Source of the DNA: Mesorhizobium sp. L-8-3
Lineage (GTDB): Bacteria > Pseudomonadota > Alphaproteobacteria > Rhizobiales > Rhizobiaceae
DNA length: 64,000 bases
Assembly (NCBI RefSeq): GCF_016756615.1
Contig: NZ_AP023262.1
Span: 7,503,501 to 7,567,500 of the forward strand
Direction of reading: 5' to 3'
The stretch's first letter is position 1; every line of letters begins with the position of its first letter. Positions 1-9,675 of the stretch are shown piece by piece. The translations under genes were made by a program, and so were the position numbers. The notes beneath the pieces were generated by a model that saw only the letters and a program-made list of their open reading frames with translations, was not told the DNA's origin and made no database searches.

Positions 1-108
1 CGCCAGAAGTTCCCCGAGCGGCTTCATATCGTATCCGAACTGCCGCTCAATTCGGTCGGCAAGGTCCAGAAGAATGAGTTGCGCATCTGGGCGTTGGAGC
101 GCGCCTAG
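1..108 (+). CDS. Acyl-CoA synthetase (AMP-forming), C-terminal tail, partial
   Basis: Only the last 35 codons lie in the window, in frame 1, ending in TAG at 106-108. The tail contains PLNSVGKVQKNELR, which matches the C-terminal A10-type motif of the AMP-dependent acyl-CoA synthetase/ligase superfamily, where the lysine after the conserved glycine orients the substrate in the adenylation step. The substrate (fatty, aromatic or other acid) cannot be judged from this piece. The next gene is an AraC regulator on the opposite strand, ending 253 bp away; I see no gene between them. Confidence 0.75.
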   Translation, partial: RQKFPERLHIVSELPLNSVGKVQKNELRIWALERA

Positions 109-361
109 CGGCTAGGCATGGTTCCGACGGATCGTCGGTCACCGCGATGCTGGAAGTGAATTCGTGTGGTAGCGGACCAAATAGACCGCTGTTTTTTCTT
201 GCGGTAGCCGCATCCGTCGCGGGGCGAGACCGCTGCGGGGCTGCCGTCGAAATCGTGAGCCTGCATCAGGCGGTCCTTGATATCCGCCGGCGGGTCGAAG
301 GTGGTAGCTTCCATCCCGAGCGGGCCATGCACCCTTCCTGGCCCAAGCCAAGCGTTGGACT

Positions 362-1372
362 TCATGACGTCCTCGCTCGGAATTGACCGGGGGAGCTTCC
401 TGTCCAACGCCGAAAAGCCCGCGTGAATGAAGCCTGATCGGAATACCCCAACTCCGCTGCAATGGCAGCGATGGTATTGCCACGTTCGCTCAGCCGTTTG
501 AGTGTTGCGGTGCGGCGGACCTCCGACAGAAGTTCCGAAAAGCTCGTCCCCTCGGCCCTGAGCTGACGCTGGAAGCTACGCTCGCTCGTGCCGGCCGCGG
601 CCACCAGCCGAGTCATCGACGGAGCCTCGTCCCAGTCGACCATGGAAGCAAGCAGCGTTGTCACTGCCGACGACAGAGTTCCATCGCCCCGCAGCGGATG
701 GGTGATTGTCAGCTGACGACCCTCGACGCGATCGCGGGCTATGCCGGTGAACGGGCGGTCCATGATCCGGTTATCGATCCAGATCGTCAGTCCGCGCACC
801 TTCGCAGCGTTAAGCCCGTCGCCGAACCAGGGTACAAGATGCGCCAGCCCGGCTGTCGGATGGGCCGGCATCTCGATTCGCATGAAGCGGGGCGGCGCGG
901 CCCCGGTCATGCCGCAGATCCTGTCGATGATGGCGGCCGCGTACTGAAACAGGAGATGCGCGGTCTCGCCGTCGAAGCGATGTGCAAGCTGTTCGCGCAC
1001 GATCGTCGCCCCCTGGCGCCGCTCCGTCGACAGGACTTCGTGCGAGGAATAGAAAGGCAGGGCCGCCAGGATCCGGTCGATCGCATCCCGCGGCGTTCCC
1101 GTGCCGAGCGCCACCTTGCTGATCAGTGCGAGCTCCAGGTTGCTGGTCTGGGCAAGGACGCGGCAGGGTAGGTCCGGGCCGAACCGGCGCGCGGCCGTGC
1201 GCAACAGGGCTGCGGCCTGTATGAGGGGAATGGGACGGAACGGATCGGCGGCAAGGTCGGCCGGCAGTCCGGCCTGCTTCAATGCATCTTCGACCGGGGT
1301 TCCCTTGCTCGCCACCCAGCCAAGTGTCGGAAAGAGGGCGAACCCGCGGATCAAGGGAATGGTGACCGGCAT
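362..1372 (-). CDS. AraC-family transcriptional regulator
   Basis: A 336-residue regulator. The N-terminal two thirds resembles the arabinose-binding-like domain of the OruR/ArgR subgroup of AraC proteins. The C-terminal 90 residues form the double helix-turn-helix, with the second helix and its signature visible in IAAELGYSDQASFTRAFRRW followed by TGSSPGQFR. I chose the ATG at 1372 rather than the longer in-frame start at 1438 because a GGAG lies a few bases upstream and the protein then begins MPVTIPLIRG. It is transcribed divergently from the sulfatase gene at 1501, leaving about 130 bp of shared promoter, so control of that sulfatase is the simplest inference. Confidence 0.85.
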   Translation of the reverse strand: MPVTIPLIRGFALFPTLGWVASKGTPVEDALKQAGLPADLAADPFRPIPLIQAAALLRTAARRFGPDLPCRVLAQTSNLELALISKVALGTGTPRDAIDRILAALPFYSSHEVLSTERRQGATIVREQLAHRFDGETAHLLFQYAAAIIDRICGMTGAAPPRFMRIEMPAHPTAGLAHLVPWFGDGLNAAKVRGLTIWIDNRIMDRPFTGIARDRVEGRQLTITHPLRGDGTLSSAVTTLLASMVDWDEAPSMTRLVAAAGTSERSFQRQLRAEGTSFSELLSEVRRTATLKRLSERGNTIAAIAAELGYSDQASFTRAFRRWTGSSPGQFRARTS

Positions 1373-1410
1373 TTCGCTCCATGGCCTGCTCGCGGCGATG
1401 TAAAGCCGAC

Positions 1411-1436
1411 GGCATTGTAATCTGGCGCCAAATGCC
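1411..1436. promoter_or_regulatory. Palindrome in the araC-sulfatase divergent promoter
   Basis: The gap between the divergent regulator and sulfatase holds an interrupted inverted repeat, GGCATT at 1411-1416 and AATGCC at 1431-1436. It encloses the perfect palindrome TGGCGCCA at 1423-1430. The position between two divergent starts fits an operator for the adjacent AraC-type regulator. This is inference from symmetry and location only. Confidence 0.35.
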
Positions 1437-1500
1437 AATCCAGAGGCTTAGCCCCTCGATATACTTGATATCGGCAGTATCGCCGAAAGGGGACTACGAC

Positions 1501-3951
1501 ATGAACGTTGTCAGGCATTTCGCTGTAGCCACGGCCACCGCAGCGACCCTTGCGCTCGCCCACCAGGCCGCATTTGCTCAGGAAGTCACCGGCAAGCTCG
1601 GCTCGCCGGAGGCTACAACCACCATCGACGGGCGCCAGCTTCCCCCGCCAGATCCCAGGTTCGAGGGCGAGATCAGGGAGAAGGCTTCCGAGTCGACGCC
1701 CTGGTGGCCGCCGCGAGTCGTGCCGCCGAAGGGCGCGCCGAACGTTCTGCTCATCATGACCGACGACCAGGGCTTCGGCGCACCGAGCACTTTCGGCGGT
1801 GTCATTCCCACGCCCACGATGGACCGGATAGCCAATGCGGGCCTGCGCTACACGAACTTCCATTCGACGTCGCTATGCTCGCCGACTCGGGCGGCGATCA
1901 TTACGGGGCGCAACCATCACTCGGTCGGCTTCGGCGTGGTGAACGAAATCGCGACGGGATATCCGGGCTACGATTCCATCATCCCGATCGAGAAGGGAAC
2001 GATCGGCACCATCCTGAAGGAGAACGGCTACGCCACGTCGTGGTTCGGCAAGGACCACAACACGCCATCTTTCCAGTCGAGCCAGGCGGGGCCCTTCGGC
2101 CAATGGCCGAACGGCATGGGTTTCGAGTACTTCTACGGCTTCGTCGGCGGCGACGCGAGCCAGTGGCAGCCGAACCTGTTCCGCAACACGACCCCTATCT
2201 TTCCCTATCTCGACAATCCCGGCTGGAACCTCGAGACCGCGATGGCCGACGAGGCGATCCAATACATGAAGCAGCTCAAGGAACTCGCCCCGGATAAGCC
2301 GTTCTTCATCTACTACGTACCGGGCGCCACACACGCCCCGCACCATCCGACACCCGAATGGATCAAGAAAATCAGCGACATGCACCTCTTCGACGAAGGC
2401 TGGAACACGGTGCGAGAGAAGATCTTCGAGAACCAGAAGCGGCTCGGCATCATGCCCGAAAACGCGCAGTTAACGCCCTGGCCGAAGGACCTGCCGGAGT
2501 GGAATTCGCTGAGCTTCGAGGAAAAGAAGCTCTTCATCCGCCAGGCCGACATATATGGCGCCTACCTCGCCTATGCCGACCATGAGATCGGCCGCGTCAT
2601 CCAGGCGGTCGACGACCTGGGAGAGCTCGACAACACCCTGATCATCTACATCGGCGGAGACAACGGCGCGAGCGCCGAGGGCATGCTCAACGGCACGCCC
2701 AACGAATTCACCACCTTCAACGGCGTTCCCGTTCCGGTGAAGGACCAGTTCCTCTGGTATCCGTTCTGGGGGTCGGAGCGAACCTTCCCGCACTTCGCGG
2801 CCGGCTGGGCCTGGGCGATGGACACCCCGTTCAAATGGGTGAAGCAGGTGCCTTCGCATTTCGGCGGCACCGCGCAGGGCGTCGTCATGTCATGGCCCGG
2901 CCACATCACCGACGTCGGCGGGATTCGCCGCCAATTCCACCATGTCATCGATATCGTGCCGACCATCCTGGAAGCGACCGGTATCACCCAGCCGGATACA
3001 ATCGACGGTATCGGGCAGGCCCCGGTCGAGGGTGTCAGCATGGCGTATACATGGGGCAAGGACGATGCCGACGCGCCCTCGACGCACGTGACCCAGTACT
3101 TCGAGATGCTCGGCAACCGGGCGATCTATCACGACGGCTGGGTGGCAGCGACGACGCCGGTGACGCTGCCCTGGGAACTGAGCACGGCGACCCCGCCCGA
3201 CGTGACCACCGGCTACAACTGGGAGCTCTACAACGTCGCCGACGACCCCACCCAGGCGAGCGACCTCGCCGCCCAGCATCCCGAAAAGCTGAAGGAACTG
3301 CAGGATCTCTTCTACGTCGAGGCTGCAAAGTACAATGTCCTGCCGCTCGACAACTCGACCCTGGCGCGCTGGAACACGCCGCGCCCGAGCCTGACGGCGG
3401 GGCGGACAGAGTTCACCTACCGAGGCGTGCTGTCCGACGTGCCGGCGGCGGCGGCCCCGAGCACCCTTAACAAGGGCTACACCATCACCGCGCAGGTCGA
3501 GATTCCCGAGGGCGGCGCCGAAGGTATGATCGTCACCCACGGCGGCCGCTTCGGCGGCTACGGCTTGTTCCTGAGCAAAGGCGAGTTCGGCGTCGGCCGC
3601 GGCAAGGTGGTGTTCCTCTACAACCTGCTCGACCTGAAGCGAACTGCATGGGAAGGCCCGGAACTGGAGGCGGGCAAGCATACGATCGTCTTCGAGTTCA
3701 AGCCCGACGAGCCGGGTCTCGGCAAGGGTGGTACCGGCGTGCTCTCTGTGGACGGCAAGGAAGTGGCGAGGAACAGCCTTGAGCACACTACGCCGATCAC
3801 CTTCCCCGAGGACGAAACCTTCGACGTCGGTCTTGACACCCGCACCGGCGTGGCGCTGGTGGAGTACCGCTACGACGTGCCGTTCAGGTTCACCGGCACG
3901 ATCGACAGGCTGGACTTTGCGCTCGCGCCGGAAGTCACTGCGGCGAAGTAG
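1501..3951 (+). CDS. Exported type I sulfatase (arylsulfatase family)
   Basis: An 816-residue precursor. Residues 1-26 form a signal peptide ending AAFAQ, so the enzyme is periplasmic. The catalytic core starts near residue 80 with NVLLIMTDDQGFG, which supplies metal-binding aspartates. SLCSPTRAAIITGR follows, with Cys126 in the C-x-P-x-R motif that is oxidised to formylglycine in type I sulfatases. The last 130 residues form a beta-rich C-terminal domain. The start ATG at 1501 follows AAGGGGA. The family hydrolyses sulfate esters; the substrate is not evident. No formylglycine-generating enzyme lies in the window. The divergent AraC gene is the likely regulator. Confidence 0.9.
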   Translation: MNVVRHFAVATATAATLALAHQAAFAQEVTGKLGSPEATTTIDGRQLPPPDPRFEGEIREKASESTPWWPPRVVPPKGAPNVLLIMTDDQGFGAPSTFGGVIPTPTMDRIANAGLRYTNFHSTSLCSPTRAAIITGRNHHSVGFGVVNEIATGYPGYDSIIPIEKGTIGTILKENGYATSWFGKDHNTPSFQSSQAGPFGQWPNGMGFEYFYGFVGGDASQWQPNLFRNTTPIFPYLDNPGWNLETAMADEAIQYMKQLKELAPDKPFFIYYVPGATHAPHHPTPEWIKKISDMHLFDEGWNTVREKIFENQKRLGIMPENAQLTPWPKDLPEWNSLSFEEKKLFIRQADIYGAYLAYADHEIGRVIQAVDDLGELDNTLIIYIGGDNGASAEGMLNGTPNEFTTFNGVPVPVKDQFLWYPFWGSERTFPHFAAGWAWAMDTPFKWVKQVPSHFGGTAQGVVMSWPGHITDVGGIRRQFHHVIDIVPTILEATGITQPDTIDGIGQAPVEGVSMAYTWGKDDADAPSTHVTQYFEMLGNRAIYHDGWVAATTPVTLPWELSTATPPDVTTGYNWELYNVADDPTQASDLAAQHPEKLKELQDLFYVEAAKYNVLPLDNSTLARWNTPRPSLTAGRTEFTYRGVLSDVPAAAAPSTLNKGYTITAQVEIPEGGAEGMIVTHGGRFGGYGLFLSKGEFGVGRGKVVFLYNLLDLKRTAWEGPELEAGKHTIVFEFKPDEPGLGKGGTGVLSVDGKEVARNSLEHTTPITFPEDETFDVGLDTRTGVALVEYRYDVPFRFTGTIDRLDFALAPEVTAAK

Positions 3952-3984
3952 CAGCGGGCGGCGGCGCGGAGGCGCAGGCATTCG

Positions 3985-4344
3985 ATGACCGGCAGGCTTA
4001 TGAACAACGCACTGATGGTCGCCGCCATCGGCGAGGCCCTGACCGGTGCCGCGCTTTTCGTCGCGCCGTCGCTCGTCTCGGTGCTGCTGCTCGGCGAGGA
4101 CTTGTCCGGCATCGCCGTCCCTGTCGCCCGTGTCGCCGGCATCGCCCTGATAGGCCTCGGGATCGCCTGCTGGCCCGGCCCGCCGCTCGCCGGCATGCTG
4201 GTCTACAGCGGGGCGGTCGCGGCCTATCTCGCCTGCATCGATCTGCAGGGCGCGCGCGCAGGCATTCTTCTTTGGCCGGCCGTCATACTGCACGTCGTCC
4301 TTACAGTCCTGCTGGTGCGTGAACTGGTCAAACCTCGGCGATGA
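3985..4344 (+). CDS. Small integral membrane protein, unknown function
   Basis: A 119-residue hydrophobic protein with about four predicted membrane segments (for example ALMVAAIGEALTGAALFVAP and VILHVVLTVLLVRELV). It begins 33 bp after the sulfatase stop on the same strand, so co-transcription with it is likely. A second in-frame ATG at 4000 is an alternative start. I do not recognise a family with confidence. The conserved acidic and charged residues expected of a transporter core are lacking, and no functional call is made. Confidence 0.65.
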   Translation: MTGRLMNNALMVAAIGEALTGAALFVAPSLVSVLLLGEDLSGIAVPVARVAGIALIGLGIACWPGPPLAGMLVYSGAVAAYLACIDLQGARAGILLWPAVILHVVLTVLLVRELVKPRR

Positions 4345-4529
4345 TCCGTGCCGCCACGCTGCTCGACAGGCAGGACATATGGTAGCCGAAGTTGGAGAGC
4401 CGACGTCCCCGGTGGGAACAAGCAGGGATCCTGCTGGATCTCGGCGAGTTGGACCTCTCTGGCGCTGGCGCCCAAAGGATCTTCCGGCGGCGCAGCGGCG
4501 CCATCGAAGGCACCATGCAGCAACTCACC

Positions 4530-7500
4530 TCAGATGCGCAGTTCATCGAGGAGTTCCTTGGTCTCCCTCAGGTCCGACAAGTCGAAACCCTCGGTGAACC
4601 AGTCGTAGATCGGGGTGAGGAGATCGGCGGCCTGCCGCCGTTCCCCTCTCTCAACCAGGAGTCGCGCGAGGTCGCGCGCGGCACGCAACTCCCAGAAGCG
4701 AGCGTCCTGACTTTTAGCCGTCGCCAGCGCCCGCCGGAACGCCGCTTCCGCGCCGGCGCCGTCGCCGGGCCGCAGCCGCCGCCGAATGACACCCTCTCGG
4801 CGCTGAATTTCGGCCAGTTCGTAGAAAGCCCCGCTGCGCCTCGCCAACTCTTCGGACGCTGCGATCGTTTCGAAGGCCAGAACATCGCCGATCGCGGCCT
4901 GCGCCTCTGCAAGGACCGATCGCGACAGGGCGCCGAAGAGGCCGCTGCCCGTCGCCTCCACCTCCTCGATCAAGCGAGGCAGCGCATCGGCAGCACCGGC
5001 GGGGTCTCCCGTTGCGAACATAGCCCAGCCTGCAACAATACGGGCCATTGCCTGCCAGAACTGGAGGCCACGCAGCCGTGTTTCCGAAGTAACCTCCAAC
5101 GCCAGTTCCCTCGAACGGGCAGCCTCTCCCGCCAATGAAGCCAACGCAGCGCGGTGCCAGATCGCGTGGGCCTTCGTGTGGACCTCACCCGACGCCTGGA
5201 CGACATCCCACGCTTCACCGGCCAGTGCGCGAGCGCGATCAGGAAACCCAAGCGCCAGTTCCGCGAAGGCGAGATAGGAATTGATCGACACGATCGGATC
5301 GGCGCCCGTCACGGCGCTGAGACTTTTGTCGCGCTCGTGATCGTAAAGCGAGCGCGCCGTTCCCAAAGTCTCACGGGCCTCGGTAAGCCGGCCTGCCATT
5401 GTCTGGCTGTCGCCCAGCATTCGAAGAGCCATCATAGAGAGTTGAGGATCTCCCCGGCGGGTCGTCTCCTCACGCATCTCCTTGGCGACGACGAGCGCAG
5501 GACCGACGTTTTCGCGCACGTGGTAGACAGCCCAAACTCCATAGCGGGCGAGCATGAACAGCCGCTGATCGTCGGCATCCCGGGCCAGGGCATCTGCGCG
5601 AGCGTAAAGGGTCTTGGTTCGTTCGTGGCCGTAGCCGTAGCGGACAAGCGACAATTGGGAGTGTGTGATTGCAATGGCGGCTTCCGCCCGCCTCCGCTTC
5701 GGCACATCATGGAGCGCTGGCAGCAACGCGAGTGCGCTTGCCAAATGCGCCTCGGCCTCGGCGAAGGCGGCCCGGCCGACTGCGGCCTCGGCGGCCTCGT
5801 GCCACCAGCCGATCGCTCGCTCCGCGTCGCCGCCCGCCTGGGCATGCTGGGCGAGTATCTCGGGACGAGCCGCGCCACTGACCTCAAGGATTCCCAGAAG
5901 GCGCATATGAAGCAACTGCCGCCGGCTCTTGAGCATGCTCTCATAGGCGGCATCCCGGACCAGCGCATGCTTGAAAAGGTAGCTCGCGTCGGGCGGCACG
6001 CCCCGGCGAAACACCAGTTCGGCCTCGACCAGCTTGCGCATCGCTTCGGTCAGGTCCGCCTCCGGCATGGCGGCGAGGGCCGCGATCGAACGATAGTCGA
6101 AGCTGCGGCCGATGACAGCTGCCGTCTGTGCCACCTCCTTCACCGGCTGCAACCGGTCAAGACGGGCCATCAGCGAGTCGTGCAGCGTCGTCGGTATCGC
6201 CAACGCGCTCAATGGCCCCTCGAGGCAATAGGCATCGTTCTCCTCGTGCAGCATGCCGGACTCAATCACTGCCTTGGTCATCTCTTCGACGAACAGGGGC
6301 ACGCCGTCGGTTCTGGCGGCGATCTCTTCGAGCAAATCGTCCGGCAAGCGCTTGCCGCGGGTGATGCGCAGGACAATTGCCTGCGTCGCCGCGCGCGCCA
6401 GCCGGTTCAGCGCCAGCCTCGTCACCACCGGATGACTGGCGAAAGACGCGACGAAGGTCGGGCGCGCGGTGATAAGCATGAGGACGCCGATGCCCTGCAC
6501 GCGATCAAGCGCAAGCTCGATCAATTCCAATGTGGTGGGATCGATCCAATGCGCGTCCTCGATCACCCACAACACAGGCCGCCGTTCGGCCAAGCCGGCG
6601 AGTTGGTCGATCAGGACAGCGAGAGTGCGATTGCGGCGCTGCTGCGGCGTCAGTGCCGACGCGCCATAACGCGCCTCGCCGTCGATACCCAGGATCGCCG
6701 CCACGAGGGGTGCAGCCTCGCCGATATCGTCGCTACCTCGGGCAAGAAGCGATTCCAGCCGCTCCAGCCGGCGCTCGGTGCTATCCTCCGCGGCGAAGCC
6801 GGCCGCGAAGGTGAGGTGCTGGATCACCGGGTAAAGCGCGGAATCCGTATTGTAAGGCGAGCACTGATAGCGCAGCAGGAAATGTGGATCGCCTGCCGAT
6901 GCCTCGATCAGCGCCTCGGTGATCCGCGACTTGCCGATGCCGGCCTCGCCGGTGAGCAGCACCACTTGGCCTTCGCCACTCCTGGCCTGCCGCCACCGCT
7001 CCGACATGAAGCCGAGTTCCTGGTCGCGACCGACGATCGGCGCCAAGCCGCCTCCATGCCGGGCCGCGAAGCGGGTTTCGAGGGTGCGTTCGTCGAGCAC
7101 GGCGAAGGCGGCGGTGGGTTCCTGGATGCCCTTTAGGGTTTGGGCGCCGAGGTCGCGCAGCACGAAGACGTCTCCCAGCAGGCGGCGGGTCGCCTCAGCG
7201 ATTACCACCGTGCCGGGCCCGGCCGCGCTCTGCAGCCGTGCTGCGAGATTGGGCGTATCGCCGACCACGGCCTGCTCCTGCGCCGCACCCTCGCCAGCGA
7301 GGTCGCCGACGACGACAAGCCCCGTCGCGATGCCGATCCGCGCCTGCAAGGCCGTTCTGTCGGGTGTCTGCAGCCTTCCCATCGCTCTCACCACCGCCAG
7401 GCCCGCTCGCACCGCCCGCTCGGCTTCATCTTCATGGGCTTTCGGCCAACCGAAATAGGCGAGCACGCCATCACCCATGAATTTCGCGACATGTCCCTCG

Positions 7501-7880
7501 AACCGTGTGATCTCGCCAGCCACCGTGTTCTGATAGACGCGGATGATCTCGCGCATGTCTTCGGGATCGAGCTTGGCTGAAAGCGCGGTCGAGCCGACGA
7601 GGTCTGTGAACATCACCGTCAACTGCCGGCGCTCCGCGTCGGGCTGCTTTGCCGCATCTACGGGCAGCGGAGCGAGCGAGGCGGCAGCGCTACCAGACGC
7701 GGCGTTCAGGGAGGCGATCGCCTCTAGCAGCTTCTTACGATGGCCGACCGAGGCGACCCCTATGTCCTTGAGGTCGTCGCCGGTCAATTGAAGCAGCACT
7801 TCGCCGTCGACATCGTTCTCATCGAAAGCCTGCCGGTACCGCTCGAGCCCAAGGCCCACTAGCCAAGCCGCGATATCCAA
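4530..7880 (-). CDS. SAM domain - class III adenylate/guanylate cyclase - AAA/TPR signalling protein
   Basis: A 1116-residue multidomain protein. Residues 1-60 are a SAM domain (AAWLVGLGLERYRQAF). About 85-270 is a class III cyclase homology domain (LTVMFTDLVGSTALSAKLDP, with a metal-binding aspartate, and FMGDGVLAYFGWP). About 285-550 is an AAA/STAND-like ATPase with Walker A LLTGEAGIGKSRI and a DExx-type motif (WVIEDAHWID). The rest is a TPR-like helical repeat region. The architecture matches the adenylate cyclase-AAA ATPase-TPR proteins abundant in rhizobia, thought to couple ligand sensing to cyclic nucleotide synthesis. The start is TTG (rc of 7878-7880) preceded by GGGGAGG; no ATG exists upstream of the SAM domain. 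It stands alone, and its 3' end faces the sulfatase unit. Confidence 0.85.
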   Translation of the reverse strand: MDIAAWLVGLGLERYRQAFDENDVDGEVLLQLTGDDLKDIGVASVGHRKKLLEAIASLNAASGSAAASLAPLPVDAAKQPDAERRQLTVMFTDLVGSTALSAKLDPEDMREIIRVYQNTVAGEITRFEGHVAKFMGDGVLAYFGWPKAHEDEAERAVRAGLAVVRAMGRLQTPDRTALQARIGIATGLVVVGDLAGEGAAQEQAVVGDTPNLAARLQSAAGPGTVVIAEATRRLLGDVFVLRDLGAQTLKGIQEPTAAFAVLDERTLETRFAARHGGGLAPIVGRDQELGFMSERWRQARSGEGQVVLLTGEAGIGKSRITEALIEASAGDPHFLLRYQCSPYNTDSALYPVIQHLTFAAGFAAEDSTERRLERLESLLARGSDDIGEAAPLVAAILGIDGEARYGASALTPQQRRNRTLAVLIDQLAGLAERRPVLWVIEDAHWIDPTTLELIELALDRVQGIGVLMLITARPTFVASFASHPVVTRLALNRLARAATQAIVLRITRGKRLPDDLLEEIAARTDGVPLFVEEMTKAVIESGMLHEENDAYCLEGPLSALAIPTTLHDSLMARLDRLQPVKEVAQTAAVIGRSFDYRSIAALAAMPEADLTEAMRKLVEAELVFRRGVPPDASYLFKHALVRDAAYESMLKSRRQLLHMRLLGILEVSGAARPEILAQHAQAGGDAERAIGWWHEAAEAAVGRAAFAEAEAHLASALALLPALHDVPKRRRAEAAIAITHSQLSLVRYGYGHERTKTLYARADALARDADDQRLFMLARYGVWAVYHVRENVGPALVVAKEMREETTRRGDPQLSMMALRMLGDSQTMAGRLTEARETLGTARSLYDHERDKSLSAVTGADPIVSINSYLAFAELALGFPDRARALAGEAWDVVQASGEVHTKAHAIWHRAALASLAGEAARSRELALEVTSETRLRGLQFWQAMARIVAGWAMFATGDPAGAADALPRLIEEVEATGSGLFGALSRSVLAEAQAAIGDVLAFETIAASEELARRSGAFYELAEIQRREGVIRRRLRPGDGAGAEAAFRRALATAKSQDARFWELRAARDLARLLVERGERRQAADLLTPIYDWFTEGFDLSDLRETKELLDELRI

Positions 7881-8345
7881 TGGCCTCCCCTATTCAGCCT
7901 GAGGCAGGATGATCCACAATACCTCAAACAAGAGCCGGTGTATCGTCCTGGCCTTGGCCTCTCATTGGGCGGCCGTCATGCCGCGCCATACCGGGAACCA
8001 GACGTATGGACCGTGGCCATAGACGTCGATCCGGTGGGAGACACAGGAACCGGTGGGAGACACAGGACGAAAATATCAAGAAACTGCGGAAGAACGAAGT
8101 GTTCCGCCTTTCCGTAAACGGTTGAAACTGTTTGCTTCAACAGCCCGCCCCTGGGCATCGCGCTTTTCAATCGCACGCCGGTTCGCTGCGCTCCGATGGG
8201 GCGGCCTGGCCGGTCGACGGGCGGTCGCGCTTGCGAATTCCCTCGAGTTCGATTTCGCCGGCCAAGGGCACCGCTCTCAGGCAATCTTTTCGGGCTTTTC
8301 GGCGCATTCCATGCAAGCGAGAAACTCTTCGCGCCGCGGTGCAGG
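7881..8345. other. Non-coding stretch between cyclase gene and exported protein gene
   Basis: No supported gene. It contains the promoter side of the cyclase gene, a tandem 19-bp repeat (8031-8068), and only fragmentary ORFs with no ribosome site. The minus-strand fragment reading VYGHGPYVWFPVWRGMTAAQ before a stop near 7970 looks protein-like but has no start, so it may be a gene remnant. Confidence 0.4.
8031..8068. repeat. Tandem 19-bp direct repeat
   Basis: Two adjacent copies of CCGGTGGGAGACACAGGA plus one variable base, at 8031-8049 and 8050-8068, identical except for the last base. No coding sequence overlaps. It could be a replication slippage product or the scar of a lost insertion element; nothing nearby decides between these. 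Confidence 0.7.
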
Positions 8346-8918
8346 TCACCAATCCTCGTAGGCCGGGCAGCGATCGGCCGGGATTTCGGACAAGAGAAAG
8401 GTCTTGTCGTCGATGCCGGGCTCGAGGTCGATGCCGCTTTCATCGTCGCACCCGTCGCTCATGCGAATGCGCCCGGTTGCTTCGAGATCGACCAGCAACT
8501 GCCCTTTCTTCGCTGCCTGCCGGATCAAGACCGCGCCGCCATCGCACTCCACTCCACAATGGATGTTCTTCCCATCCTCTGCAGGCACACATTCGCCGCC
8601 GGCGGCCAGTTCCTGTCCGCTCCGCATCTTCGCGCGGAGTTCGAAATAGTAGTTCCGCTGCCCCTTCGGGTAATACTCGTCGGGATCGTGGGCGTGATAG
8701 GCCAAGCTGAACCCGATCGATTGCACTTGCTGATCTGGATGCGCCTTCAGATGGGCGCCGTCGTACTGCCTCGCAAAGCAGATGCGCGTTCCAGGTTCTG
8801 GGGGCAACAGTCGAGCGATCTGGCCTTCCTTGCCCGGCTCGATCGGCTGCGCCAGTGCGGAAAACGCCAATGAACAACCCGCCGAGAGAGTGAATGCGGC
8901 GACAGAACGCAAAATCAT
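8346..8918 (-). CDS. Exported protein of unknown function
   Basis: A 190-residue protein starting at the ATG at 8918 (MILRSVAAFTLSAG), with a typical signal peptide cleaved after AFSALA. The mature part contains four to six cysteines (RICFAR, GGECVP, IHCGVECDGG, DGCDDES, DRCPAY), suggesting disulfides in the periplasm. The longer in-frame extension to 9371 lacks codon bias and would bury the signal peptide, so it is rejected. I do not recognise the family. It is monocistronic as far as can be seen. Confidence 0.7.
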   Translation of the reverse strand: MILRSVAAFTLSAGCSLAFSALAQPIEPGKEGQIARLLPPEPGTRICFARQYDGAHLKAHPDQQVQSIGFSLAYHAHDPDEYYPKGQRNYYFELRAKMRSGQELAAGGECVPAEDGKNIHCGVECDGGAVLIRQAAKKGQLLVDLEATGRIRMSDGCDDESGIDLEPGIDDKTFLLSEIPADRCPAYEDW

Positions 8919-9675
8919 AGATCGTTTCTCGACAATGGCGGAGCAGGATACCGGGGCGAAGATCGCTTCCCGCACGATATCCGGTCTTGCGGCATCGGCA
9001 AGGCATCCGATCGGCCCACCGTCGCGACGCAACGGATCGTTTGCTTCACGCAATGAGGGCGGGCTCGCACCATATCCGATCGACGGATGACTTACGACGA
9101 TGCCGCCGCGCTGCGCGAGGGCGTCTGCGAGACCGACGGGGGCAGGCTGGCCGGCGGCGGCGATGGCGACGCGCGGCGGTGCGACGGCGGAAACGCCAAA
9201 GCGCGGTGAAGGTTCTCCAACACGCTTCCGGATGGCGGGAAGAACGGCTCGCGAAAGCGCGTAGGCTGGCGCTCCCGAAGGAGCATTGCCTGAGTCCGCC
9301 AGCCCGCGCTCTCGCCCGAAGGCTCGTCGCGCGGGCCTTCTAGATAAAAGCGGTCCACCCTGTCGACGCACGATTTTGAAATTGCATGAAATATGACGTG
9401 ACCGAATTTCATGCCAAAGATTTTCATGTCTACTTTTGACATTTCAAAGTAATATTTCAAGTCACCACTCGAATTGGTCACCAAAGATCTCCGTTCATAT
9501 ACACGCCAATACCGCCGACGCGCCTGACACCCGCACCGCAGGACGGGCGGACCGACGCCGGCGGAGGCTCCTGAGCCCTTCGCCACGGATCAGCGCTTCC
9601 CGAGTTGTAACTACAGTTTTACTGGCGCGGCGCGGAGGCCGGGAGTAACCTTGAAGATATCAGGAGGTCATGGTC
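8919..9675. other. Long divergent intergenic region with AT-rich segment
   Basis: About 750 bp between the divergent exported-protein and lipoprotein genes, with no ORF I can support. Most is GC-rich without codon pattern. An AT-rich tract at 9370-9480 carries an inverted repeat (see 9384-9414) and several TTTCA/TGAAA half-sites, and is the best candidate for promoters and an operator. Confidence 0.5.
9384..9414. promoter_or_regulatory. 9-bp inverted repeat, possible operator
   Basis: GCATGAAAT at 9384-9392 and its exact complement ATTTCATGC at 9406-9414 are separated by 13 bp in an AT-rich tract. Flanking TTTGAAAT (9375-9382) and ATTTCAAAG near 9440 continue the symmetry. The motif is not one I can assign to a regulator. 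Confidence 0.4.

Noticed and set aside
5154..7136. 660-codon plus-strand frame
   Set aside because: Antisense to the SAM-cyclase-AAA gene, which has clear domain motifs; the plus frame has none.
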